A DNA stretch of 64,000 nucleotides from Perilla frutescens (GCA_026008535.1 BRKX01000006.1:40412664-40476663); one strand, 5' to 3'; positions 36,231 to 48,310 are shown, numbered from the stretch's first letter. Numbers and translations are program-made. The notes: generated from the sequence alone by a model not told the origin.

Positions 36231-37353
36231 TAATGACTGAGAATAAATGTCAAAGTCAAGGCAAAAAAGAAGGAGACGGAGGTATAGTTGTCCAATCCCC
36301 ATAAAAAAACTGATGTTATCACTTTTTTAAAGAAATCTTAAAAACACTGAACGATCATAACTCACTTGTTTCAAATAGGATCAACGCAAATAATATAGCA
36401 AATTAAAGATCTTTTCATGTTCTTTAATTCAAGATTGGTCATTGATATGTTTGTTCAAATAAATATAGATGAAAAATATAAAATATACATTTTTACTCAT
36501 GTCCAGTGTGAAAATATTTTCGTTAGCTTTTAAATAATGGATCATCAGCATTATGATGAGTTGATAACGTATGCTAACTAAGCATTTTTATATGCTAATG
36601 TATTGCATTCATTGTGTTAATGAATGATTATCATAATGTTAACGTAGTACACATGATTATATTGTTATTATGATTTATTACATTTCAATTAGGAATTATA
36701 ATTATTTTTTATGATTTAGTTTTTATGTTTTAGTTACTAATTGATTATTATATATTGTTCATTTCATCAAATTAGAATATATTAGTTAGGTTTTCTTCAT
36801 CCATTTAAGGTTTATACCTTATGCTAACGATGAATTGTCATATACTAACATAGTTTATTTATTGTGCTAATAAAACAATATCATTATGCTAATGTTGTAT
36901 ATTTATATTGCTATTGTGGTTTATTCCATCCAATAAGGGTTTATAATTAATTTTTAGAATTTAATTCTATTTTTTAGATCATTAGAGTTTATTATATCTG
37001 AATTATGACTTATTTCATCCCATTAGAATTTATAATTACTCTTTAGAATTTAATTTTTCATTAATAATATGAGAAAAACTTTCATTAGCATAAAGATAAC
37101 GCTTATTAGCATGATGATAATACTTCGTTAGCATGACGATATGTTATCAAATCCTCCGCGATTTTTATAAGAATTACCAAATTACATTAATACCCCGTGC
37201 GAATTTTTTTTCAAATATTACAGAATTGCCACCATCCCTTTATTGAATCTAGGACATATATCTTTATTGATTGTATGGTGTAAGATGGGTTTCTAATTCT
37301 TACACTATGATTGGTTTGCATTTTAACCACCATATATATATATATATATATAT

Positions 37354-39733
37354 TGTTAGAATTTGTTGCCTCAAATGCTGTGAAAAACAAAATCACGTGT
37401 AAAGTTATACACAATGTTGTAGTCAGTGTTACTCTCTTTACCAACAACATTGTCACAGGAAATTTATAAAACAGTTTGCACAGAAATATCTTTAAAACAC
37501 AAGTAAAAAATAGCTTGTGTAAAATGTTAACGTGCAAATAATAGAGTTGATGTTGAAGCCAGTATTAACCACTATGCCATCAACACGCAGCGAAAATTTA
37601 AAGCAACTTGCACGAAAGATAGTTTTAAATCACACACTTTTGGTATGTGATTGCCTCAGGGCGAAATTCACTATCACAAGTGATAAAAATAACAATGCTG
37701 ATGTTGTCTCGGTTCACTCCCTTGACAACACTGCATAAAACATACAGAGGACTATCCTAGCTTCACTCACTAGAATAATCACTCAAAACAAACCTATCTA
37801 CACACTTAGATAGATTACAACAAGTCTCTCTAAATCCTAGACTCTCAAAGTTGACTATCTAACCTACACACACAACTGGAATGAAAGTCTCCAGCTGATT
37901 GGGATGCTAGGCAGATGTCGGGGAGGATGTCTTGGATCTTCGAGACGATACTAGATACAAGGTTCAGAGCTTCTCACAAACCACGGTGATAACCTGCTTA
38001 CATCAAAGATAAAACAACATAGAGATAATTCTCGGTTCACTCCCTTGAATAATCTCTATGAAAATAATAGAAATTGTCCTCGCTTCACTCACTTAGACAA
38101 CCTCTGTAAAATTCACTATCTAGCACTTAGGTAGATAAATAATGACTACTAGAAGAACTCGCAACATTCAATCTAATCTACACCTTACAAACACAATAAG
38201 GATACAGACCTTTGTTGTTTCAAACAATAAGGGAGATGTCGATGTTAATGTAGACGAGTTCCAGCAGACACTGGACTCAACCTTCGATCTCTCTAAATTC
38301 TTCGTAGCAGCACGTCTCAGGTTGGGTAAATGATTTCAAGGTCTAAGGAGACCTTAAATACTCCTCCTATCTTGTTTCAGCAGTTGCTCCATGATCACAA
38401 GAGGTGTGGCCTTGAATCAACCACATTCTACTTCCCATTGCTGTAGTGGACTTGAATAACTGCTTTCTGCATTGCGGAGCACACATTCTTCAACATCGTG
38501 TAATAGTGGCAGTTACTCCAGTGACCCACGTTCACCTGCAATGGTTAGTGTCCAAGAGAGAGTGGGAACATCACGTCCCCATAAATCCAGAATAGATTTT
38601 GAACATGTCAAAATCAAACATCATCCACAATTTAATCCAGAATTATTTAACCAATAAATCCCTAAATACGTGGAAAATAAAATGTGATATAAATCATAAA
38701 ATAATCAGATTAATTTAAAATAAATTAATCCTAAAAAATATAAAATAACAAGATTAAACTTTAGGTCCACCGATTGATGTTGAAGTCGATGTTACGTGTA
38801 ACACTCACTGTAACACGTCTTCACATCGTGGAATCCACTCACCACTACTCTTATAACTGTCCACAAAGTCTTCAACCTGCAGACACACGTTAGAACCCAA
38901 AGGTAGTGGAGAAATGTTCCTTAAAATTAGGAACTGTTTTGACAAAGTCAAAACCCTAAAAGTTTAAAGCGTATCTCTTTATCCCTTCAGAATAAATCAA
39001 CTAGAAACATGGGAATAATAAAGAGATAAGATTCAATAACACATCTGATTAATTATAACTAATTAAACCGAAAATATAGAGGAGGAATAAGATTAACTTC
39101 CAGAGAGTTGTACTCGATGTCACGAGGATGATGGAACACATTCAATATAACATTGACTTCGATATTATCAATCAGAGTGATAACATCATCTGAAACACAT
39201 CATTCTTAACAGTAATGATCCAAAGGTAACTGCTCTCCAGATCACCTCCTCTTGTCACACTCTCTTCAACTTCGGATAAATGCTCCATTACCTGTGACAG
39301 TTATTCAAAGACAGAGAGAACATCATGATTCCTGAAAAATAGGAACCAACTTTGATTGTTTCAAAGTTAGTTTTAATCCATGATTTAAACCTGTTTTCAC
39401 CCACTAAATTATCCGTAAAATCATGGAAGTAATCAGTGATAAAAATCACAAAATAATCAAATCAATTTAAAATAAATTGATTCTAAAAATCATGAAATGA
39501 AAAGATTATCAGCCTGGAACAGATTGATGTTGCGGAAAAGATGGAACAACATTAGATGCAACATTAACTTCCATGTTACATCTTTTGCAACCGTTACCAG
39601 CTAAACACTCTCACACAATCTGCAATATTAAAGGAGCTATACTAGTCTTTCCACATTCAGTACCTGCAAGGCGGTTAGACAAAGTAGGGTAGAAAAGAGT
39701 GGTTCCTTAAAAGTAGGAACTAATTTTGACCAT
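37354..39733 (-). repeat. 3' LTR of element D, truncated in U3
   Basis: It matches 44,658-47,045 of the other copy and diverges after GACCATTTCAAAAT. It contains three full tandem modules of about 350-400 bases. The polypurine tract and the first part of U3 are deleted. Open frames at 37,532-37,738 and similar ones recur in the partner LTR and are not genes. Confidence 0.88.
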
Positions 39734-40084
39734 TTCAAAATCCCCTGTACAGAACTGAATATGAACATTGAGATGTTCACACATGAACTGACATGTTAGA
39801 GTAACATGTCAAAAATTTAATAGACATATGCGAGCATATATCAAAATACAGTTTTAGATGAATCACACATCATCTTAAACACAAACTCAGATGAATCATA
39901 GATTATCAAAAATCAATAATCATATCCTATGAAAAAAAAATAGATATCACATGAATATCAAAAGTAAAGATGTATATTGGCATATACACCTCACAAATTG
40001 ATGTTTAGCACATCGACAAAATAGAAATGATGTTCAGCACATCAGCAAACTAAAAGCGTTCAACGCTTACAAACCATAAAGAGT
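39734..40084. other. Non-coding 3' part of element D
   Basis: The stretch is AT-rich, with repeated short GATGTTCA/CACATGA-like words. It corresponds to the region between the envelope-like ORF and the LTR in F and G. I see nothing else. Confidence 0.5.
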
Positions 40085-41421
40085 TCAACTCTTTAAAACA
40101 TCAACCTGCATCATCAATCTACTCCCCCCCTTTTGTGTAGAAAGAAAGACTTTGAAGTCTCCCTGCATGTCCACCATAACATTATTCATCAATGTTTTGA
40201 AGTGAATCATGGATTCCAATTGCTCAATGTAGGATTTGAAATTGAAGACTGACAGTTGGAACATCTGGGCAGTATTGACTTCAATATATGTTCTATAATT
40301 AATACGAACATTAGTAACAAAAGGATTAGAGGCAGACAGCTTAATCAATTTGGTATTGGTCCACTCGGCAATATCATCGTCAATATCAACATGGACATTG
40401 ACCTCTGATGGGGTTAAGGTAGAAAGTGCAATAGCAAATTATGGTAGATCCATAGTGCGATCTTCCTTGTCATGCACAAATATTGCACCATACATATTCT
40501 CACACGAGAATCCAACATCAGGCACTAAGCTTTAAAAAAATATCCAATATAACATTAGCATTAGAAGAACAAAACTTAGTTTACCGTCTTCCAAAGAGGT
40601 CTCTCCATAAATAAATATCCATATCATATTTCTCAAGGCTTAGCAGTACAATGAATTTCTCATATTTAATTGGTCATTGAGACACAATTTAAGACAAATC
40701 ATGAGTCGTATGAGAAAAAAAATGCTAAACGCATTTCTAAAATAATAGAGAGAACCTGAGGAATAGGTATTGCCTGTAATTGAATGATTGGTCGTCATCA
40801 TGGTCAGAATATGCTGAAAAGAAATACCGAGCCGCTACTGATGTTGAAACTGGTGTGTCCTAGATATAGACAACTTCAGCTGCAACATTCAAATTATGGA
40901 TATTCATATCAGCTTGTTCCTTTCACTGCATATTTTCTTCATAAAAGATCTTTTTCTCTTTTTTATTTCTTCTCTCTAGTGGTAGTCAGGACATCAGCTT
41001 CTTTGAACTTCTTCCAACTCGACAACAACATTGATTTCATGAAGCATTTTTTTTATATTGATAAGATGCATGATACCCACCATCATTACTCCTTCAGCAG
41101 GACATGTCACATTCTGTTTCAGATCTGGATCTTTGGGGTTACAAGCATCTTCCCAAATGGAAAACATTTAGTTGCTTCATATTCAAAACACTTGTTGTTG
41201 GAGACGTCACTGAGTATAACATTTCATCATCTTTCTTCTTTGTAGATAGATCTGGAGCATGAGACATAATAGGTTTATCCATTTCAGCACCACCATGTTC
41301 AGTCATGATATGATTTGAAGTGACAGTCAGTGTTGAAGTTGATGATGAAGTTTTTAACTGACTTCTCATACATATCTTTGAACACGTTGAACATGGTAAA
41401 GAGCTCCTTTAGATCAGCCAT
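40085..41421 (-). pseudogene. Envelope-like ORF of element D, decayed
   Basis: The frame starts MADLKELFTMF at 41,421, matching the G copy (MAEPKDLTAMF). It ends near 40,125 with FLSTQKGG, matching the C-terminus of the same ORF in F and G. Between these, many stops and frame changes occur and the central domain is hardly readable. The product's function is unknown in SIRE elements generally. Confidence 0.7.
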
Positions 41422-42294
41422 TTTAACCCTGTGAAGCTTTTAGAGAAGAAACACTAAAGAAAATGATGAGAAAACATAAGGGCCAATCAGGAAATGAGAG
41501 AAATTAAGAGCCACATTAGAGTGTTTATGGGAAGAATTTTCTTAAACATTGGCTCATCAAATCACCCTTCACACATCAACTGACTCCCGCTTTATCCAAT
41601 AAGAGGTAGAACTCAAGTATCACCTTTTTAGAATATATATCTTTAGAAATCCAGAAAGCGCCATATCTTTTAAGGCCAGACAACACACAAGAAAAATATA
41701 AACAAATGCATGACTGTCAACTAAAATGACAAATATGCAGTTTAATATAGATATAAATTTCAGAAACACTAATGTCGAGAATAACATCTCAGTGAACATC
41801 AGTTGCAACACAGTTCACAAATTTCATTGAACTTTGATGATGAATGAAGAGATCAATTGATTTCCTCTTTTTGAACAGAGCACACTGTCATATTGAACGC
41901 CATGTGTCTAGATAGAAATCGATCGAAAATGTATTAACTTACCACCATTTTTCTTGAGTGCATCGTCGCCACAAACGCCGTGCCCGGAGTTATTAAGTGA
42001 TAATCGTACATTTTCAGGAGAGTGCATATGATCTGTAACATCCAAGCCTCACTCTTGTGCTCATAGTTTTATATCGAGGCAAACTAATCATCATCATACA
42101 TTGATACCATGGACATTCCTTTGAAGAAAAACTGATCATTGAGACATTAAACACGATCAAAGTACAACTCAAATAAATATCTAAGATTAAACAAAAGGCA
42201 ACATGCATATGAAATAAAAAAATGAAAAGACACAAACGAATACAGATATTGGATAGAACAGACACGACACAATGTCCAACATCGACGATGCAGA
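41422..42294. other. Spacer between pol and the envelope-like ORF of element D
   Basis: Non-coding. Similar spacers of 0.4-0.6 kb separate the two frames in F and G. No feature is recognised. Confidence 0.45.
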
Positions 42295-42560
42295 GATTAT
42301 ATAACGTACAAACTAAGAGATTTCCATAAAGAATAGAATCTAAAAAAAAACAAGGGCCTTTAAAAAGATATCTTCATTCAATTTTTCAGATGATATATAT
42401 CCTAATGCGAATGATACCATTGTTCACCAAATACCGGACAAAGTGATGACATATGTCAATGTGTTTGGTGCGAAAGTGCTGGACCAAGTTCTTTCAAGTT
42501 TCAATCGCATTTGCATGAACACAGAACATGGTCAACACTCTGATTGACATCTCATAACCA
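42295..42560 (-). pseudogene. RNase H C-terminal remnant of element D
   Basis: The minus strand encodes GYEMS...VQHFRTKHIDICHHFVRYL, the counterpart of VQHSRTKHIDIRHHFIRDL in element G, then a broken match to the IADIFTKPL and FSALRKSLGMC tail. Stops and frameshifts are frequent. Confidence 0.75.
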
Positions 42561-42749
42561 TTCACAAAAAATCAAGCATGTTCAAATACATGAAAGTATT
42601 TGAAGTTTTACTTTTTATGTTTCAAACACTCATTCCTTTACTGCAAAGAGAGACCCTGTTTCCAATGTGATATGCAGTGTGACAGCTTTGGTACACAGCA
42701 CAACTTTTCAAAAACATTTTGGATTGCAACTTCTCTTGTAGTATCAGAT

Positions 42750-42960
42750 TTTTCCTTCCTTTACATAGACAACATCACAATCAGCATTCTTAAATTTCCT
42801 GCCATGGTTAGTTAAAATACAAGAAACACTAGCATAGGAGAGAACTCAAGGTCAAGTGGGGTTTCATGGAAAACTTTAAACACTTCAAAATTTTCATGCA
42901 GGAAATCAATCTTAGAAAATCAAGAAAAATCATCAACTACAACATGCAAAACATTTTTTT
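42750..42960 (-). pseudogene. Copia integrase remnant of element D
   Basis: The minus strand reads MLVVDDFS, a stop, then FLHENFEVFKVFHE and, in another frame, LTNHGRKFKN. These correspond to the first and second Asp motifs of Copia integrase (VDDFSR..., RSDNGGEFKN), with the second Asp lost. RT does not follow; RNase H comes next, so the RT region is deleted. Confidence 0.7.
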
Positions 42961-43157
42961 TATGCTCTCAGAAACTAATATACCTTGACAACCATGTGTA
43001 AAAATAAAAAATCAAACATGTGTGCTCATAATTCGGATCAAATTTAAACAAAGAGAATGCATGAATACATGTGAATGCCAAGAATAAAAAAAATAAAAGA
43101 AAAAAAATGTTGGGTTCAAGATTTGTAACAATTGCCCCAATATCGACAAACCAAACA

Positions 43158-43529
43158 CTACAGCACACATGCAATGAGAGATTTCCAAATGTTTGAAACT
43201 CTCTCAAAATCAAGATCTTTATTCAGAGTGTCAACTGAATGTTTTTTTGTGGATATACATTCCAAATCAGATTTCTTCACCCATTTCAGATTCAAACTTT
43301 TATTTTTTCTATGGATGTTTGATCTAATATTTGGAGACATTTCGGCCGACATTTTACTAGCAGCATCATGCAATTTATAACAAAAAGGCTTAATGTGATC
43401 AGGAGAAAAACAATAATGACAGACAAAATTCCTCTTTTCAATCTTAGGTATATCAAGTTTATGAGAATTCGTGTGACATGTACCACTAGTATTTCCTTTA
43501 ACAAAAGAAGTACACTTAAAAATCATCAT
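43158..43529 (-). pseudogene. Gag zinc knuckle fused to an RNase H-like tail, element D
   Basis: The frame has a CCHC knuckle (CHYCFSPDHIKPFC) and a KWVKKSD stretch typical of SIRE gag-protease linkers. It then changes to ECISTKKHSVDTLNKDLDFE and KSLIACVL with a stop. That tail aligns in spacing with the C-terminus of RNase H in element G (KYISTENQIADIFTKPLDFE, KSLGMC). A deletion or template switch seems to have joined gag to a second copy of the pol end. Confidence 0.65.
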
Positions 43530-44581
43530 CCAAATCTGGATCTATTAATCTTATCAATGGACAATACCTTGGTGGATGTGGAAGATCCTCGCTTCAACTT
43601 CTCGAGAGATTGAGTAGCATTTTTGAGTTGTTCCTTGACATAAATCAACTCCACTTTTTTTCTTGTGAGGATCACTTCCAAATTCGTCACTTGCTTCTTC
43701 ATCTCTTCATTTTCCTTATTAAGTGATTCCACAACTTGGTTTTGTTTCATCCATTTGGAAAGAAGCTCATCATATAACACTTTTACTTCTTCTTCAACCC
43801 TTTTAGCTCCAAAGTCGTCATGTTCTAGTGAATCTATCTCACATAAAATAGAAGAATTAAAAGAGTTTGTATTATACTTTTCAGAGCTTTCATACCTGTC
43901 AAATGTTGTTCTATATGTTGAAACACAATTAATCAATCCAACATCAACATCTGAATCAGACTCATTGACTTTAGCAACAAGTAAGACAACTTGGTCATCC
44001 TTTTCTTTCGATTCCGGATCTCCTGATTCACCATCCCTCAAATAATTGTTCACATTCTTCTTCACATTGATGCCGACACTAGTATCAATTAGACAAGAAT
44101 CTTTACTGGAGTTTGCAGTTTTAAGCGGACTAGAAACCATTACACCTTCAACTGATGGAGGTGGTGGTGGTTCAAATGTTGATGACGATGTTACTCCTTG
44201 AACTGCAACTTCTTTCTGTCGTGCGCCTATATATCCTTCAAAATGTTCTTGAAGAATATCCCGTGCATGCTTGGCTGTAGTACACTTTGAGATCAATTTG
44301 AAACAAGGAACGTCAACACAAACAAAAATAGCATTAAGAGCCTTAGAGTAGAAGTTTAAAATGGTTTGTTCTTCAACACTCCATCGACTTTTAACCTTGT
44401 TGACAACTTTTCTAGCATCATTTGTCTCTTTTGGAATAGAACATTCCTTCAAAACTGTCATCCATGCACGTTCATCAATAAATTTGATATACATACGCAT
44501 TCGAGCCTTCCATAAGGCATAATTTGTTCCAAGAAAACTAAATAATGGTGGACGACATTGAGCAATGGAAACATCGATCAT
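43526..44581 (-). CDS. Gag protein of Copia element D
   Basis: The 351-codon frame starts MIDVSIAQCRPPLFSFLG at 44,581, close to the primer site. It has the Copia gag pattern: NYALWKARMRMYIKFIDERA, then LNAIFVCVD and TAKHARDILQEHFEG. The central part is acidic and the C-terminal third a probable coiled coil (EEEVKVLYDELLSKWMKQNQ). It stops just before the zinc knuckle, which is in an overlapping frame, so the full gag is split by a frameshift. It is unusually well kept compared with the ruined pol downstream. Plus-strand frames opposite it are shadows. Confidence 0.8.
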   Translation of the reverse strand: MIDVSIAQCRPPLFSFLGTNYALWKARMRMYIKFIDERAWMTVLKECSIPKETNDARKVVNKVKSRWSVEEQTILNFYSKALNAIFVCVDVPCFKLISKCTTAKHARDILQEHFEGYIGARQKEVAVQGVTSSSTFEPPPPPSVEGVMVSSPLKTANSSKDSCLIDTSVGINVKKNVNNYLRDGESGDPESKEKDDQVVLLVAKVNESDSDVDVGLINCVSTYRTTFDRYESSEKYNTNSFNSSILCEIDSLEHDDFGAKRVEEEVKVLYDELLSKWMKQNQVVESLNKENEEMKKQVTNLEVILTRKKVELIYVKEQLKNATQSLEKLKRGSSTSTKVLSIDKINRSRFG

Positions 44582-44642
44582 GGTAAATAATCAACACAGT
44601 ATGTAAACAACACCGAATCAAGTACTTCGTATGTCAAGTACC

Positions 44643-44655
44643 GGCTCTGATACCA
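44643..44655 (-). other. Primer-binding site of element D
   Basis: The minus strand reads TGGTATCAGAGCC, two bases from the 5' LTR end; it is complementary to initiator Met-tRNA. Confidence 0.9.
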
Positions 44656-44657
44656 CT

Positions 44658-47296
44658 TGTTAGAATTTATTGCCTCAAATACTGTGAAAAATAAAATCAC
44701 GTGCAAAGTTATACACAATGTTGTAGTCAGTGTTACTCACTTTACCAACAACATTGTCACAGGAAATTTATAGAACAGTTTACACAGAAATATCTTTAAA
44801 ACACAAGTAAAAAATAGCTTGTGTAAAATGTTAACGTGCAAATAATAGAGTTGATGTTGAAGCCAGTGTTAACCACTATGCCTTCAACACGCAGCGGAAA
44901 TTTAAAGCAACTTGCACGAAAGATAGTTTTAAATCACACACCTTTGGTGTGTGATTGCCTCAGGGTGAAATTCACTATCACAAGTGATAAAAATTACAAT
45001 GATGATGTTGTCTCGGTTCACTCCCTTGACAACACTGCATAAAACATACAGAGGACTATCCTAGCTTCACTCACTCGAATAATCACTCAAAACAAACCTA
45101 TCTACACACTTAGATAGATTACAACAAGTCACTCTAAATCCTAGACTCTCAAAGTTGACTATCCAACCTACACACACAACTGGAATGAAAGTCTCTAGCT
45201 GATTGGGACGCTAGGCAGATGTCGGGGAGGATGTCTTGGATCTTCGAGATGACACTAGATACAAGATTCAGAGCTTCTCACAAACCACGGTGATAACCTA
45301 CTTGCATCAAAGATAAAACAACATAGAGATAATTCTCGGTTCACTCCCTTGAATAATCTCTATGAAAATAATAGAAATTGTCCTCGCTTCACTCACTTAG
45401 ACAACCTCTGTAAAAATCACTACCTAGCACTTAGGTAGATAAACAGTGTCTACTAGAAGAACTCGTAACATTCAATCTAATCTACACCTTACAAACACAA
45501 CAAGGATACAGACCTCTGTTGTTTCAAACAATAAGGGAGATGTCGATGTTAATGTAGACGAGTTCCAGTAGACACTGGACTCAACCTTCGATCTCTCTAA
45601 ATTCTTCGTAGCAGCATGTATCAGGTTGGGTAAATGATGTCAAGGTCTAAGGAGACCTTAAATACTCCTCCTATCTTGTTTCAGCAGTTGCTCCACGATC
45701 ACAAGAGGTGTGGCCATGAATCAACCGCATTCCACTTCCCATTGTTGTAGTGGACTTGAATAACTGCTTTCTGTATTGCGGAGCACACGTTCTTCAACAT
45801 CGTGTAATAGTGGCAGTTACTCCAGTGACCTACGTTCACCTGCAACGGTTAGTGTCCAAGAGAGAGTGGGGACATCACGTCCCTATAAATTCGGAACAGA
45901 TTTTGAACAAATTAAAATCAAACATCATCCACGATTTAATCCAGAATTATTTAACCAATAAATCCCTAAATATGTGGAAAATAAAATGTGATATAAATCA
46001 CAAAAGAATCAGATTAATTTAAATTAAATTAATCCTAAAAATATAAAATAACAAGATTAAACTTTAGGTCCACCGATTGATGTTGAAGTCGATGTTACAT
46101 GCAACACTCACTGTAACACGTCTTCACATCGTGGAATCCACTCACCACTACTCTTATAACTGCCCACAAAGTCTTCAACCTGCAAACACACGTTAGAACC
46201 CAAAGGTAGTGGAGAAATGTTCCTTAAAATTAGGAACTGTTTTGACAAAGTCAAAACCCTAAAAGTTTGAAGCTTATCTCTTTATCCCTTTAGAATAAAT
46301 CAACTAAAAACATGGGAATAATAAAGAGATAAGATTCAATAATATATCAGATTAATTATAACTAATTAAACCGAAAATATAGAGGAGGAATAAGATTAAC
46401 TTCCAGAGAGTTGTACTCGACGTTACGAGAATGATGGAACATATTAGATATAACATTGACTTTGATATTATCAATCAGAGTGATAACATCATCTGGAACA
46501 CATCATTCTTAACAGTAATGATCCAAAGGTAACTGCTCTCCAGATCACCTCCTCTTGTCACACTCTCTTCAACTTCGGATAACTGCTCCACTACCTGTGA
46601 TAGTTATTCAAAGACAGAGAGAACATCATGGTTCCTGAAAAATAGAAACCAACTTTGACTGTTTCAAAGTTAGTTTTAATCCATGATTTAAACCTGTTTT
46701 CACCCACTAAATTATCCGTAAAATCATGGAAGTAATCAGTGATAAAAATCACAAAATAATCAAATCAATTTAAAATAAATTGATTCTAAAAATCATGAAA
46801 TGAAAAGATTATCACCCTGGAATAGACTGATGTTACGGAAAAGACGGAACAACATTAGATGCAACATTGACTTCCATGTTACATCTTTTGCAACCGTTAC
46901 CAGCTAACCACTCTCACACAATCTGCAATATTAAGGGAGCTATACTAGTCTTCCCACATTCAGTACCTGCAAGGCGGTTAGAGAAAGTAGGGTAGAAAAG
47001 AGTGGTTCCTTCAAAGTAAGAACTAATTTTGACCATTTCAAAATTAAGTTTATTCACTATCTTAACCACTTATATCCACTATTTTAAATTCAAATCTCAT
47101 GGATATATTTAATTAAGATAGATAAATTAATCAGATTAATTCAAAGAGAATTAAACCTAAAAACCAGGAAAGGATAAGATTACTATACGTAATGTTTCGG
47201 TCAATGTTGTCAGAATGGTGTTACACACCGTGTATAACATTGAGGACAATGTTATCAACAATGTTGATAACATCTGATGTAGAACCATTCCTAACA
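44658..47296 (-). repeat. 5' LTR of element D
   Basis: It is 2,639 bases long, with minus-strand ends TGTTAGGAATGG and AATTCTAACA. At about 45,870-47,190 it has four degenerate tandem modules. Each has a GGTTCCTNAAAANTAGGAAC-type stretch, a TTTGACNNTTTCAAA stretch, an ATTAATCAGATTAATT-type stretch, and a block rich in AACATTGA/TGATGTT words. Confidence 0.9.
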
Positions 47297-47307
47297 TATA
47301 TATATAT

Positions 47308-48310
47308 TGTTGGAATTTGTTGCCCAAATTACTGAAAATAGAAGACAGTTTGTAATGTTAAACACAATGTTAAAGATTGTAATTTTTACTACCTTAACAA
47401 AAACAGGAATGGATTAAAAATAAGATTGGACGGGGATAAATTTTAAATTACACACAACATGTATGTGATTGCCATATGGCGAAATTAGGCTTCCACAAGC
47501 ATAAACAAAATAGTTGAGTATGTTTGAACAAATGTTCCCAACACATCAACAAAAGTACATGAACCTAAATCTAGTTTTTTACTAAATTAAATTCAAAACA
47601 ACAAATTAACCTACTTGTTAATTTGTTTGCAATGCACCAACGATTCCTAGTTTTGATCTCTTCTATCTAAACTAACTCAAACAATCTTATCATAAGAATT
47701 GATTGGACAAAGAAAACATGTAAAGAAGAAGATAGAACCCTAGAAATCTAGTTGCATAAAAGGTGACTCGAGCTCTTGATCTTCTCACTCTCAAGGTAAT
47801 ATCTTCTCTACTCGAATAACCTCTTCAAATGAGAATTAACTTCTTTAAATATCTTCACTTGAATCGGTTTTAAAAGCCAAGTCATCTTGTCGATCATGGA
47901 TTGTTATTTACCGCCACTACTCCACTACTTTGAAGAAAACTGTCTTCTTGGTGTGGCTAGAAGCACAACCCACGTTCTTCACCATTTTTCTATAATTTCA
48001 GTAAATCATTTTCTGAAAAAGAAAGTGGTTAAATCCAAGATAACAATAAGCCTAAAAATAGGAGATAAAGTTTGACTTGATCAAACTCTATTTGAATATT
48101 AATATATCGATCATATATATCCTTTTATTTGAAATATGAAATTTGTGGATATATATGATTTAAGATACACAAAAATAATTATAAATTATTAGAAATAATA
48201 AATCCTGAAATCTTGGAAAGGTTAAGATTACAAATGTTATAGACAGTGTTATGGGGATTCAGTATGACATCATGTTTAACATTAAACTCAATGTCATAGC
48301 CCACGTTACA
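47308..48310 (-). repeat. 3' LTR of element F
   Basis: It is 1,003 bases long, with minus-strand ends TGTAACGTGGGC and AATTCCAACA. It is related to LTR D at its right end (GAATTTGTTGCC) but has only one of the modules that LTR D repeats. A short frame at 47,887-48,075 is not a gene. Confidence 0.88.

Larger units (their letters stand above)
33618..37331. mobile_element. TA-bounded element with long inverted halves and an LTR insertion
   Basis: The left 1.1 kb and the right 1.1 kb are inverted copies: ATTTGATAA...TCGTCATGCTAACGAAGTAT and ATAAAAATCNCGGAGGATTT occur in both. The shared core GAGNNAGTTATGATC also appears once in each half. Between them, at 34,762-36,230, lies an unrelated LTR-like insert. 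It may be one palindromic element or two opposite elements. No transposase is seen. Confidence 0.65.
37354..47296 (-). mobile_element. Copia element D (SIRE/Maximus-like)
   Basis: The 5' LTR is at 44,658-47,296 and a 3' LTR lacking its first 250 or so bases is at 37,354-39,733. A Met-tRNA primer site stands at 44,643-44,655. The internal region has an open gag, fragments of integrase and RNase H, no RT, and a decayed envelope-like ORF before the 3' LTR. That extra ORF marks the SIRE/Maximus group. The element sits in a TA tract (ATATA on both sides). The LTRs differ by about 3-4% by eye. Confidence 0.88.

Noticed and set aside
43665..44045. Plus-strand frame of 126 codons
   Set aside because: It is antisense to the well-supported gag frame of element D.
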